Assembly: GCA_052174015.1 (NCBI GenBank) | Contig: JBQMXM010000007.1 | Location: forward strand, 1-55,493 | Length of the DNA stretch: 55,493 nt | Reading direction: 5' to 3' | Source of the DNA: JABCPO02 sp052174015 | Lineage (GTDB): Bacteria; Bacillota; Clostridia; TANB77; CAG-508 | Part shown: piece by piece, positions 45,236 to 52,843 of the stretch | Numbering within the stretch: the stretch's first letter is position 1 | Layout: every line of letters starts with the position of its first letter | Notes under the pieces: generated by a model | The model's database searches: none | The model's input: only the letters and a program-made list of their open reading frames with translations | Told to the model about the DNA's origin: nothing | Program-made: the position numbers and the translations under genes

Positions 45236-46021
45236 TTATTTATTCATTTCATGTCCTGAATATATTATTTTAGAAAATGTATCTGGATTTAATGATGAAC
45301 CTCCAACCAATAATCCTGATATATTTTTGTCTTTTAAAAATTCTCCTGAATTATTTTCATTAACACTTCCACCATAAAGCACAGATACTTTAATATCTAA
45401 TATACCACCTACTATTTCAATAATATGTTCACATATATTAGATACTTGTTGTACATCACATACTTTGCCTGTACCTATTGCCCATACTGGTTCATATGCT
45501 ATAATTATATTTTTATCTTTTATTGTATCATCTGCTTTTAAAAGTTTTAAATCTTCTCTAAGTTGTGCTGAAATGAATTCTAATGTTTTGTTTTCTTCAT
45601 ATATTTTTTCGTCTTCTCCTATACATAATACTGGGACTATTCCATTTCTCTTACATGCAACTATTTTTTTTGAAACATCTATTTCTGTTTCTTTAAAATA
45701 TTCTCTTCTTTCAGAATGACCTACAAGTACATATTCTACACCTAATTCGCGTGCAAGAGCTGGAGAATTTTCTCCTGTCCTTGCTCCACTATCTTCATAA
45801 TATATATTTTGTAATCCAATATTACATATATCATCACTAGCATTTTTAGCATAGAAAAAATCTAATGCTGGTGGAAATATAACTATTTTTCTTTCTTCTA
45901 TATCTTTTTTTATTTTAGAAATATGTGATAAAGGCTTAAGTAGTATATTGAATTTTTCAAAATATTCTACAGTTTCTTTAACACCTTTATTCATTTTCCA
46001 ATTTCCCATTATATATTTCAT
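45236..46021 (-). CDS. tpiA: Triosephosphate isomerase
   Basis: Interconverts dihydroxyacetone phosphate and glyceraldehyde 3-phosphate. Active-site residues: Lys in GNWKMNK, His in LVGHSERREYF, Glu in AYEPVWAIGTGK; the phosphate-binding GGSVNENN near the C-terminus. 261 residues. It is last in gapA-pgk-tpiA, 34 nt after pgk. Confidence 0.97.
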   Translation of the reverse strand: MKYIMGNWKMNKGVKETVEYFEKFNILLKPLSHISKIKKDIEERKIVIFPPALDFFYAKNASDDICNIGLQNIYYEDSGARTGENSPALARELGVEYVLVGHSERREYFKETEIDVSKKIVACKRNGIVPVLCIGEDEKIYEENKTLEFISAQLREDLKLLKADDTIKDKNIIIAYEPVWAIGTGKVCDVQQVSNICEHIIEIVGGILDIKVSVLYGGSVNENNSGEFLKDKNISGLLVGGSSLNPDTFSKIIYSGHEMNK

Positions 46022-46055
46022 AATTATGTCTTACCATAATAATATGTATTTAGAA

Positions 46056-47240
46056 TTATTTATCTAAAAGTGCAACTATTCCTGGTAATTTTTTCCCTTC
46101 TAAAAATTCAAGTGATGCTCCTCCACCTGTTGAAATATGTGAAAACTTATCTTCAAGTCCTAGCATTTTTATTGCTGATGCAGAATCTCCTCCACCTACT
46201 ATACTTATGCAATCAGTATCAGCTATACTTTGTGCAATACTCTCTGTTCCTTTTTTAAAGTTTGGATTTTCAAAAAGTCCTAATGGTCCATTCCATATTA
46301 TTGTTTTAGCTTTTCTAATTTCTAAATCAAAATTCTTAATTGTTTCACATCCAATATCTAATCCCTTCATATTTTCAGGTATTTGTGATACTTTTACTGT
46401 TTTAAATTCATCTAAATTATCTTCTTTAGCTACAACAATATCTACAGGTAGTATTATTCTAACATTTTTAGCTACTGCTTGTTTAAATATTTGTTTTGCA
46501 ACTTCTACTTGATCTTCTTCTACTAAGCTTTTTCCTGTTGGTATTCCAAGTGCTCTATACATAGTAAATACCATTGCTCCACCTACTAAAATTGTATCTA
46601 CTTTATCTATTAAGTTTAATATAACCCATATTTTATCAGATACTTTTGCTCCTCCAAGTATTGCCATTAATGGTCTTTCAGAGTCATCTATTGCATTTTT
46701 TAAGAATTGTATTTCTTTTTCTATTAAAAATCCTGCATAACTTGGTAAATATTTAGTTATTCCAACTGTTGATGAATGTGCTCTATGTGCTGTTCCAAAT
46801 GCATCATTTACATATATATCTGCAAGAGATGCAAATCTGCTTGCTAATTCTTCATCATTTTTAGTTTCTCCTGGTTCAAATCTAACATTTTCAAGTAATA
46901 GTATTTCTCCTTTTTTAAGCATTGCAGCTTTTGTTCTTGCATCTTGTCCACATACATCTTCTGACATTATTACAGGCATTAACAATAATTTTTCAAGTTC
47001 TGCTTGTACAGGCTTTAAAGAGTATTTCATATCTACTTCACCTTTTGGTCTTCCTAAATGTGAAGCAAGTATTAATTTACCACCTTTTTTTAATATATAT
47101 TTAATAGTCTCTAATGATTTAACTATTCTTGAATTGTCTTGTATAACTCCATTTTCATCTAATGGTACATTAAAATCACATCTTAAAAACACTGTTTGGT
47201 TTTCAAATGTTGCATCTCTAACTGTTTTCTTTTGTAACAT
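46056..47240 (-). CDS. pgk: Phosphoglycerate kinase
   Basis: Transfers the acyl phosphate of 1,3-bisphosphoglycerate to ADP. Signatures: VFLRCDFNVPLDENG (the usual Arg before DFN is followed by Cys here), LASHLGRPKG, GTAHRAHSST, LGGAKVSDKI, GPLGLFE and VGGGDSASAI. 394 residues. The ATG at 47240 has no convincing Shine-Dalgarno; the 24 nt after gapA are taken up by an 8-bp hairpin, so translation may depend on coupling to gapA. Confidence 0.96.
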   Translation of the reverse strand: MLQKKTVRDATFENQTVFLRCDFNVPLDENGVIQDNSRIVKSLETIKYILKKGGKLILASHLGRPKGEVDMKYSLKPVQAELEKLLLMPVIMSEDVCGQDARTKAAMLKKGEILLLENVRFEPGETKNDEELASRFASLADIYVNDAFGTAHRAHSSTVGITKYLPSYAGFLIEKEIQFLKNAIDDSERPLMAILGGAKVSDKIWVILNLIDKVDTILVGGAMVFTMYRALGIPTGKSLVEEDQVEVAKQIFKQAVAKNVRIILPVDIVVAKEDNLDEFKTVKVSQIPENMKGLDIGCETIKNFDLEIRKAKTIIWNGPLGLFENPNFKKGTESIAQSIADTDCISIVGGGDSASAIKMLGLEDKFSHISTGGGASLEFLEGKKLPGIVALLDK

Positions 47241-47250
47241 TACTTTTTTT

Positions 47251-47273
47251 GATGAATGTTCAGTTCATTCATC
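47251..47273 (-). promoter_or_regulatory. Hairpin over the gapA stop codon, before pgk
   Basis: GATGAATG pairs with CATTCATC (8 bp, 7-nt loop); the gapA TGA is inside. AAAAAAAGTAATG follows, so there is no T-run and it is not a standard terminator. A role in mRNA processing or coupling of gapA and pgk translation is possible. Confidence 0.4.
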
Positions 47274-48272
47274 ACTCCCTTCTTTTTTTAATACATGTTC
47301 TACTAATTTAACAAGTGCTGTACTATATCCCCATTCATTATCATACCATGCTACTACTTTACAGAATTTATCTGATAACATTATACCTGCATTTTTATCA
47401 AATGTTGATAAATGTTCGTCATGTATGAAATCTGATGATACTACCATATCTTCTGTATATCCTAGTAATCCTTTCATTTCTGCTTCTGAAGCTTTTTTCA
47501 TAGCATTACATATTTCTTCATATGTTGTACTATTTTTTAATCTTACTGTAAGGTCTACTACAGATGCATCTACTGTTGGTACACGGAAAGACATTCCTGT
47601 TAATTTTCCATTTAATTCTGGTATTACTTTTCCTACTGCTTTTGCAGCTCCTGTTGATGACGGGATTATATTATATGAACCTGCTCTTCCACCTCTCCAG
47701 TCTTTTTTAGATATTCCATCTACTGTTTTTTGTGTTGCTGTAACAGAGTGTACTGTTGTCATTAATCCTTCTTCTATTCCAAAATTATCATTTAATACTT
47801 TTGCAATTGGTGCTAAACAGTTTGTTGTACAAGAAGCGTTTGAGATTATATCCATTGATGTGTCATATTTTTCATGATTAACTCCCATTACAAACATTGG
47901 TGCTGTTTTTGATGGTGCAGATATAACTACTTTTTTAGCTCCTGCATTTAAAAATGGTTGTGCATTTTCAACTTCTTTAAATACTCCTGAACATTCTATT
48001 ACAGTATGTACTCCAAGTTCTCCCCAAGGTACCATATTTGGCTCTTTTTCTTGAAAAACTTCTATTTTTTTACCATCTATTATTAAATATTTGTCTTCAA
48101 AACTTACTTCTTTTATATATCTACCATGAATAGTATCATATTTTATCATATATGCCATATATTCTACGTCTAAAAAAGGGTCATTTATTGCAACTAAATC
48201 TAATCCTCTTTCTACAACTATTTGCGCTACTAATTTACCGATTCTTCCAAATCCATTTATTCCTATTTTCAT
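47265..48272 (-). CDS. gapA: Glyceraldehyde-3-phosphate dehydrogenase, type I
   Basis: Oxidises and phosphorylates glyceraldehyde 3-phosphate with NAD+. Rossmann start INGFGRIGKLVAQ, catalytic Cys in SNASCTTNCLAPIAK, VHSVTATQKTVDG, and the phosphate site STGAAKAVGKVIPELNGKLTGMSFRVP; Asp in VAINDPFLD suits NAD. 335 residues. It begins the gapA-pgk-tpiA run. RBS AGGAGG. Confidence 0.97.
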   Translation of the reverse strand: MKIGINGFGRIGKLVAQIVVERGLDLVAINDPFLDVEYMAYMIKYDTIHGRYIKEVSFEDKYLIIDGKKIEVFQEKEPNMVPWGELGVHTVIECSGVFKEVENAQPFLNAGAKKVVISAPSKTAPMFVMGVNHEKYDTSMDIISNASCTTNCLAPIAKVLNDNFGIEEGLMTTVHSVTATQKTVDGISKKDWRGGRAGSYNIIPSSTGAAKAVGKVIPELNGKLTGMSFRVPTVDASVVDLTVRLKNSTTYEEICNAMKKASEAEMKGLLGYTEDMVVSSDFIHDEHLSTFDKNAGIMLSDKFCKVVAWYDNEWGYSTALVKLVEHVLKKEGSDE

Positions 48273-48328
48273 ATTTCCTCCTAATTAATATATTAACCAT
48301 ATATATAGATATACTAGGCTATATTTTA

Positions 48329-48357
48329 ATTATATTAACTGCATTTTAAAAAAACAA
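48329..48357 (-). promoter_or_regulatory. Possible promoter of gapA-pgk-tpiA
   Basis: TTGTTT, a 17-bp spacer and TATAAT on the minus strand, about 57 nt before gapA. The -35 is weak, so this is tentative. Confidence 0.4.
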
Positions 48358-48384
48358 TTAAAATTACAACAAAATTACATAAGA

Positions 48385-49392
48385 TTAAAATAATATATCT
48401 ATATCTGAAATTTTAGCAATATATTTTGCTCCATCTGCAATTAAATCATAATTTCCTAAAAAATTAGTATCAAATATATCTCCTGTTGTTGTATATATAT
48501 CTTTACCTAATTCATATGCAAATTCTGCAGTAATAAGTGTTCCACTTTTCTTAGTTGCTTGTACAATAATTATACTACTACATATACCAGCAATAATCCT
48601 ATTCCTTGCAGGAAATGTATATTTTGTACAAGTTACATAATATGGATATTCTGATATTAATAATCCATATTTTTGCATAGCTTTAAATAATTTTAAATTT
48701 TCTTTTGGATAAAATACTTTTTCATCTATTCCCATTCCAAGTACTCCAATTGTATCAATATTATTTTTTAAAGCTTCTAAATGAGATACTCCATCTACTC
48801 CTTTTGCAACCCCACTTATTATACTATACCCCTTATTTTTTAACTTTTTAACTATTTCTTTAGTAACTAAGCATGTATTTATGCTTGCATTTCTCGCACC
48901 TATCACACCTATTTGTTCTCTATTTAATATATCTAGTCTTCCCTTTGCATATATAATATATGGTGGGTCATATATTTGTTTTAAATTTTCAGGATATCTT
49001 GCATCAAAATATGTAATTATACATATATCATTTAATCTTGCATGAATTACAATTTTTTTAGATATTTCTAATAATATATATAGCGTATCATACTTATTAA
49101 AATCTGTTTTAGAAATTCCACTATTTATTAATAACGACATATTTATTATATTATTATATGTAAAATTATTATAAACAGAAATATCACTACTAATTATCTT
49201 TTTCATTAATCCTTCTAATTTATCTATTTTAAAAGCATAATCTAAGCATTTAAATTTTTCTTCATCTATTAATAATTCTTTTGCTAGTATTTCTTTTCTT
49301 CTTTCTATATTTAAATTAAAAAAGCTAAAACAAACTTCATAACTCATATATTTTTCTACTATATCTAAAGATTCTTGTGTATCATTTTTCAT
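48385..49392 (-). CDS. dprA: DNA-processing protein DprA/Smf
   Basis: Loads RecA on incoming single-stranded DNA. Rossmann-like core: VIGARNAS, ISGVAKGVDGVSHLEAL, IGVLGMGIDEKVFYPKEN, ISEYP, FPARNRIIAGICSSIIIVQ and KSGTLITAEFAYELGKDIY. A SAM-like N-terminal region precedes it; the C-terminal winged helix of longer DprA proteins is absent (the protein ends shortly after GAKYIAKISDI). With the prepilin peptidase and pilin-like genes it leaves room for a natural-transformation capacity, but no com genes are in view. RBS AAGGAG. Confidence 0.92.
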   Translation of the reverse strand: MKNDTQESLDIVEKYMSYEVCFSFFNLNIERRKEILAKELLIDEEKFKCLDYAFKIDKLEGLMKKIISSDISVYNNFTYNNIINMSLLINSGISKTDFNKYDTLYILLEISKKIVIHARLNDICIITYFDARYPENLKQIYDPPYIIYAKGRLDILNREQIGVIGARNASINTCLVTKEIVKKLKNKGYSIISGVAKGVDGVSHLEALKNNIDTIGVLGMGIDEKVFYPKENLKLFKAMQKYGLLISEYPYYVTCTKYTFPARNRIIAGICSSIIIVQATKKSGTLITAEFAYELGKDIYTTTGDIFDTNFLGNYDLIADGAKYIAKISDIDILF

Positions 49393-49450
49393 ATTATCTC
49401 CTTAAAACTATATAATTATATTAAACAAACTCATATACTTATAGGATATA

Positions 49451-49485
49451 GAATAGAATAGAATAGAATAGAATAGAATAGAATA
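49451..49485. repeat. Pentanucleotide microsatellite (GAATA)7
   Basis: Seven uninterrupted copies of GAATA, about 60 bp upstream of dprA. It is a good candidate for slipped-strand length variation. No coding frame covers it. Confidence 0.9.
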
Positions 49486-49518
49486 AATTAAATTAAAATA
49501 TAAAATATAAAACAAAAA

Positions 49519-49534
49519 AGGGGCTAATGCCCCT
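49519..49534 (-). terminator. Strong terminator of the secD operon
   Basis: AGGGGC / GCCCCT with loop ATTA, the most G+C-rich hairpin in the window, followed on the minus strand by TTTTTTGTTTTAT. It separates the membrane-protein genes from dprA. Confidence 0.9.
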
Positions 49535-49682
49535 ACCATACTTAAATCTGTTTTGGATATTTTATATTAAAATACCTTTATCTTTTGTACAATTATATTA
49601 TATCTTATACAATTTATATTTTAAATACTTTTAAATATTTTGTTATAATATTGTAGTATTTATATAAGTTATATCAGTTATC

Positions 49683-50543
49683 TTAGTTTTGTTTATTTTT
49701 TACTATAATTCCTATTCCTACAAATGCAAGTATTCCTGTAAATACTGCTATCCCACCGATTATTAGTCTTTGTTTTTGCTTATCTTTTGTATTGTTATTA
49801 AGATCTGTTCCATCATTTTTTTCTTTATTTTGTTGATTTAATTCATTTATTTTTGCTGTATCTACTTGTTTTATTTTTTCTAATTCTTCATTATTTACTT
49901 TTTCTAATTTATTTGAATCTAATTTTTCTGCTGCTACTTTATTTAAGTCTTCTTCTATTTTATTATCTTCTGTTTTAGAATTATTTGTAGTAGTACTTTT
50001 TGTATTATTTGTATTTTTAGATAATCTTGAAATAACATCTCCACTCTTATTTCCTGAATTTGTGTTATTCTTTTTATCTGAAACAACTGCATTTTTAATT
50101 ACATTTTGTTTTGCTTCTTCTTGAGTCTTATTTGATTCTGTTTTTTCTTTTTCTTTTTCTACTTCAATTATAGTTTTTACAACTTCTTTTGGTTGTCCTT
50201 TTGTTATTTTTTTAGTATCTGCATAATATATTTCTACATTGAATTGTGATTTTCCACTTCCTAATGCCTCTACTTCCAAAAATGCCATATATGGATTATC
50301 ATATGAAGTGTAATATTTTTTAATCTTTAAATTTTGACTTTTTTCTACATTTGCTATTTGTAACATATAGTTTATTGGAACTGAATATTTCAGTGTTATT
50401 GTTTCTCCTGATTTTACCTTATGATAATTAGTATATGAAACTAATGCATTTGTTTTTGTATTTAATATATTAAATGTTAATAGCATAATTAAAGATATCA
50501 TTATTATACTAATAATTTTGTTAATTTTTTTAATTCTCTCCAT
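49683..50543 (-). CDS. Unknown exported protein with two terminal membrane helices
   Basis: 286 residues, not recognised. An N-terminal hydrophobic helix (~8-28, signal or anchor) precedes a beta-rich domain to about residue 125 (HKVKSGETITLKYSVPINYML, FNVEIYYADTKKI). A long low-complexity Lys/Asn/Glu/Thr linker follows, then a C-terminal transmembrane helix (~258-280, LIIGGIAVFTGILAFVGIGII) ending in a basic tail. The shape is that of a cell-surface protein tethered by its C-terminus. I start at ATG 50543 (AAAGG 9 nt upstream); a TTG three codons earlier is possible. It lies 131 nt downstream of the secF-like gene and has a possible promoter of its own. Confidence 0.65.
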   Translation of the reverse strand: MERIKKINKIISIIMISLIMLLTFNILNTKTNALVSYTNYHKVKSGETITLKYSVPINYMLQIANVEKSQNLKIKKYYTSYDNPYMAFLEVEALGSGKSQFNVEIYYADTKKITKGQPKEVVKTIIEVEKEKEKTESNKTQEEAKQNVIKNAVVSDKKNNTNSGNKSGDVISRLSKNTNNTKSTTTNNSKTEDNKIEEDLNKVAAEKLDSNKLEKVNNEELEKIKQVDTAKINELNQQNKEKNDGTDLNNNTKDKQKQRLIIGGIAVFTGILAFVGIGIIVKNKQN

Positions 50544-50607
50544 TGTTACCAACCTTTTCTTTTGTTGAATTTACAATATATTTTAATATATATGTATATT
50601 TTTATTT

Positions 50608-50636
50608 AGTATATATTATATAAAATATATATTCAA
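50608..50636 (-). promoter_or_regulatory. Possible promoter of the exported-protein gene
   Basis: TTGAAT, a 17-bp spacer and TATACT on the minus strand, 65 nt before the start at 50543. Five of six -35 bases and five of six -10 bases match consensus. Confidence 0.4.
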
Positions 50637-50674
50637 GAAAATTGCATCTTTTTAACTTTTTTGTAATTTTAAAG

Positions 50675-51124
50675 TTACATTTTGCTTGATATTCTCTTAG
50701 TTATTATATCAAATACCACTGTTACTAGTATTATAACTAAAAAGTTAATTAAATATATATCATAATTATGTGTTAATGCTGTATCTTTTGGATAAATTAA
50801 TGTTTCAGATATTTTAGCTTTTAAATCTAATTTTCCTATTTCTGCATGAAGTTGCTTTTTTTCTTCATCAGTTAATGCTTTTTTAGTTTGTAATTGATAT
50901 TCTTTATTTGTTTGTATTTTTTTTAGTGAATAACCTTTGTGTTTATCTTTTATTGCATTATCTACTGCTGTTTTCATTGTTTTTGCTGGAATTTCTTTTT
51001 TTAATTCTATATTTATCCCATTATATTCTCCAAAGGCAAATTTATCTTGTAATACAACTGTAAGTCCTAATACTGATAATATTATTACTACTATTATTGA
51101 TATTTGTATTAATATATTTTTCAT
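50675..51124 (-). CDS. SecF-like protein reduced to two membrane helices
   Basis: 149 residues: one N-terminal membrane helix (~5-25), an extracytoplasmic domain (~30-120, with IPAKTMKTAVDNAIKD resembling the SecF periplasmic segment), and one C-terminal helix (~125-142). SecF normally has about 300 residues and six helices. The assignment rests mainly on position: its start overlaps the stop of the SecD-like gene (TAATG) as in secD-secF pairs. It might instead be an unrelated small partner of the SecD-like protein. Confidence 0.45.
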   Translation of the reverse strand: MKNILIQISIIVVIILSVLGLTVVLQDKFAFGEYNGINIELKKEIPAKTMKTAVDNAIKDKHKGYSLKKIQTNKEYQLQTKKALTDEEKKQLHAEIGKLDLKAKISETLIYPKDTALTHNYDIYLINFLVIILVTVVFDIITKRISSKM

Positions 51125-52758
51125 TATTTACCTCCTTGTTTTAATAATGTTTTTGTAAATATAAAGTTATGAGTAAATAATAATAATTGTCCTACAAATA
51201 ATACCATACCAAATGATGATAACATATTATTTGATGAAAAACTTAATACTATTGACATTACAACTAATATATATGTTTTAGATATAAGTATCATTAATGT
51301 TTGCATTTGATTTTCTTCATTATTTTCTTTAATATTTTTTAATGTTTTATATAATAATATATATTCTAAAATATATAATGTCATTATCGCTACAAATGCT
51401 GGTAATGATAATATTATATTTGTAAATCTAATAAATACTGCTATCGCTGATATATATGAAATTAATATTAACATTGCAAGTATTCCTTTAAATCCACCAA
51501 TAAAAACTAATGCAAGTGATGATACTACTATTATTACTAATAATACTATTAAAACTATTTTTACATTTTGTTCATTAAGATGTCTTGCAATACCCTCTTT
51601 AGTTTTTGATTTTTCTAACTTATATACTAAAGGTTCTTTTTTTAGTTTAAATAGTGAAACTAGACTATCTACTTCTTTTTCTGCAGCTTTTGCATTTTCT
51701 ATTTTTTCTTGTTTTTGTTTATCTGTATCTGTTGCTTCAATCTTATATCTTTTATTTCCAAGATTAATTACAGGTATATCAAAAACTCCATCTTTCATTA
51801 CTTTTGGTAATGGTGTATCAAAAAGTTTTTCATTTGCTAATTTAATTCTTATAGGGTGATGTACTTTTTCTTTTTTGTCTTTTCCTGTTTTTTCATCTTT
51901 TACAGTTTTTTCTTCTGTTACATATTTAGAACTTACATATTCTAATTGTTTTTTACCTTCTTCATCTAAAGTAAATCGTATAAATATTATTGGTACAGAC
52001 CTATTTGTATCAATGATTTTTTCTACTTTCTTAATGTTCTTTTCTGTAACATATTGTTTCCCTGTATCTGGATCTTCTAGAGAAAACGCAGCTTGTCTCT
52101 CTATAATTGCACTTATTTGCTTTACTTTATCTTCTTGTTCTTTTGTTTTTCTACTTTTTTGAAAAATTGTTTCTTTTTGCTTATCTTGTGGAACTTGTAA
52201 TATTAGAGACCCTATTAAACTTTCATTTGTCCCTTTTTGCTCATTTCCTAGTTTTCTAACTCTTACATTTTGAATTCCATTTAATCTTAATTTTTTAATA
52301 ATTGTTTCTTGAGATTTAGCTATATTTTCAACAGTTATATCTTCTTTCTTATTATCATATATTTCTACATTTTTTTGTATCTTGTATTTTTTAGCTTCTT
52401 GATCTATAGCTTCTTCTCTTTTTTTAATGATTGCTTTTTTTTGCACATTATTAAGTTTTGCTTCAGGAAGATTGAAATTATTTGGTACTTCCCTAATTAC
52501 ATTTCCTTTATCATCAACATATGCATCAGTTTTATTTACTTCATTTGATACTCTTGCTACATATTCATCATATGGTGTAAATATATCTGAAAATCTATAT
52601 ACTCCAAGTAGTCCTTTACTTGAAAAATCTTTTTTTGAATATGCTCCAAAAATTGCTAAAAGTATAATACTTACTGCTAATAATATAAATATTATGGTTG
52701 TTATAACATTAGTTAATGTTAATACTGTATTATCATTTTTCTTATTTTTTTTGTTCAT
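51124..52758 (-). CDS. secD: Divergent SecD-like membrane protein
   Basis: SecD assists SecYEG export from the outer face using the proton gradient. This protein has the SecD layout: one N-terminal helix (~14-38), a large extracytoplasmic part (~40-395, including LRLNGIQNVRVRKLG and a segment like the P1 head IRIKLANEKLF), and about five C-terminal helices (~400-540, GGFKGILAMLILISYISAIAV and SSFGMVLFVGQLLLF). The conserved DANVLIxERIREE segment of helix 4 is not recognisable; the corresponding LPAFVAIMTLYILEYILL has no Asp or Arg. The extracytoplasmic part also has long Lys/Glu insertions. RBS AAAGGA. Confidence 0.75.
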   Translation of the reverse strand: MNKKNKKNDNTVLTLTNVITTIIFILLAVSIILLAIFGAYSKKDFSSKGLLGVYRFSDIFTPYDEYVARVSNEVNKTDAYVDDKGNVIREVPNNFNLPEAKLNNVQKKAIIKKREEAIDQEAKKYKIQKNVEIYDNKKEDITVENIAKSQETIIKKLRLNGIQNVRVRKLGNEQKGTNESLIGSLILQVPQDKQKETIFQKSRKTKEQEDKVKQISAIIERQAAFSLEDPDTGKQYVTEKNIKKVEKIIDTNRSVPIIFIRFTLDEEGKKQLEYVSSKYVTEEKTVKDEKTGKDKKEKVHHPIRIKLANEKLFDTPLPKVMKDGVFDIPVINLGNKRYKIEATDTDKQKQEKIENAKAAEKEVDSLVSLFKLKKEPLVYKLEKSKTKEGIARHLNEQNVKIVLIVLLVIIVVSSLALVFIGGFKGILAMLILISYISAIAVFIRFTNIILSLPAFVAIMTLYILEYILLYKTLKNIKENNEENQMQTLMILISKTYILVVMSIVLSFSSNNMLSSFGMVLFVGQLLLFTHNFIFTKTLLKQGGK

Positions 52759-52843
52759 TAGTATGTCCTTTCATCAATTAATTAATCATCTTTTACTATT
52801 ATTTACTATTCATTTTCTTATTTTTCTTTTGTATCTTTATCCC

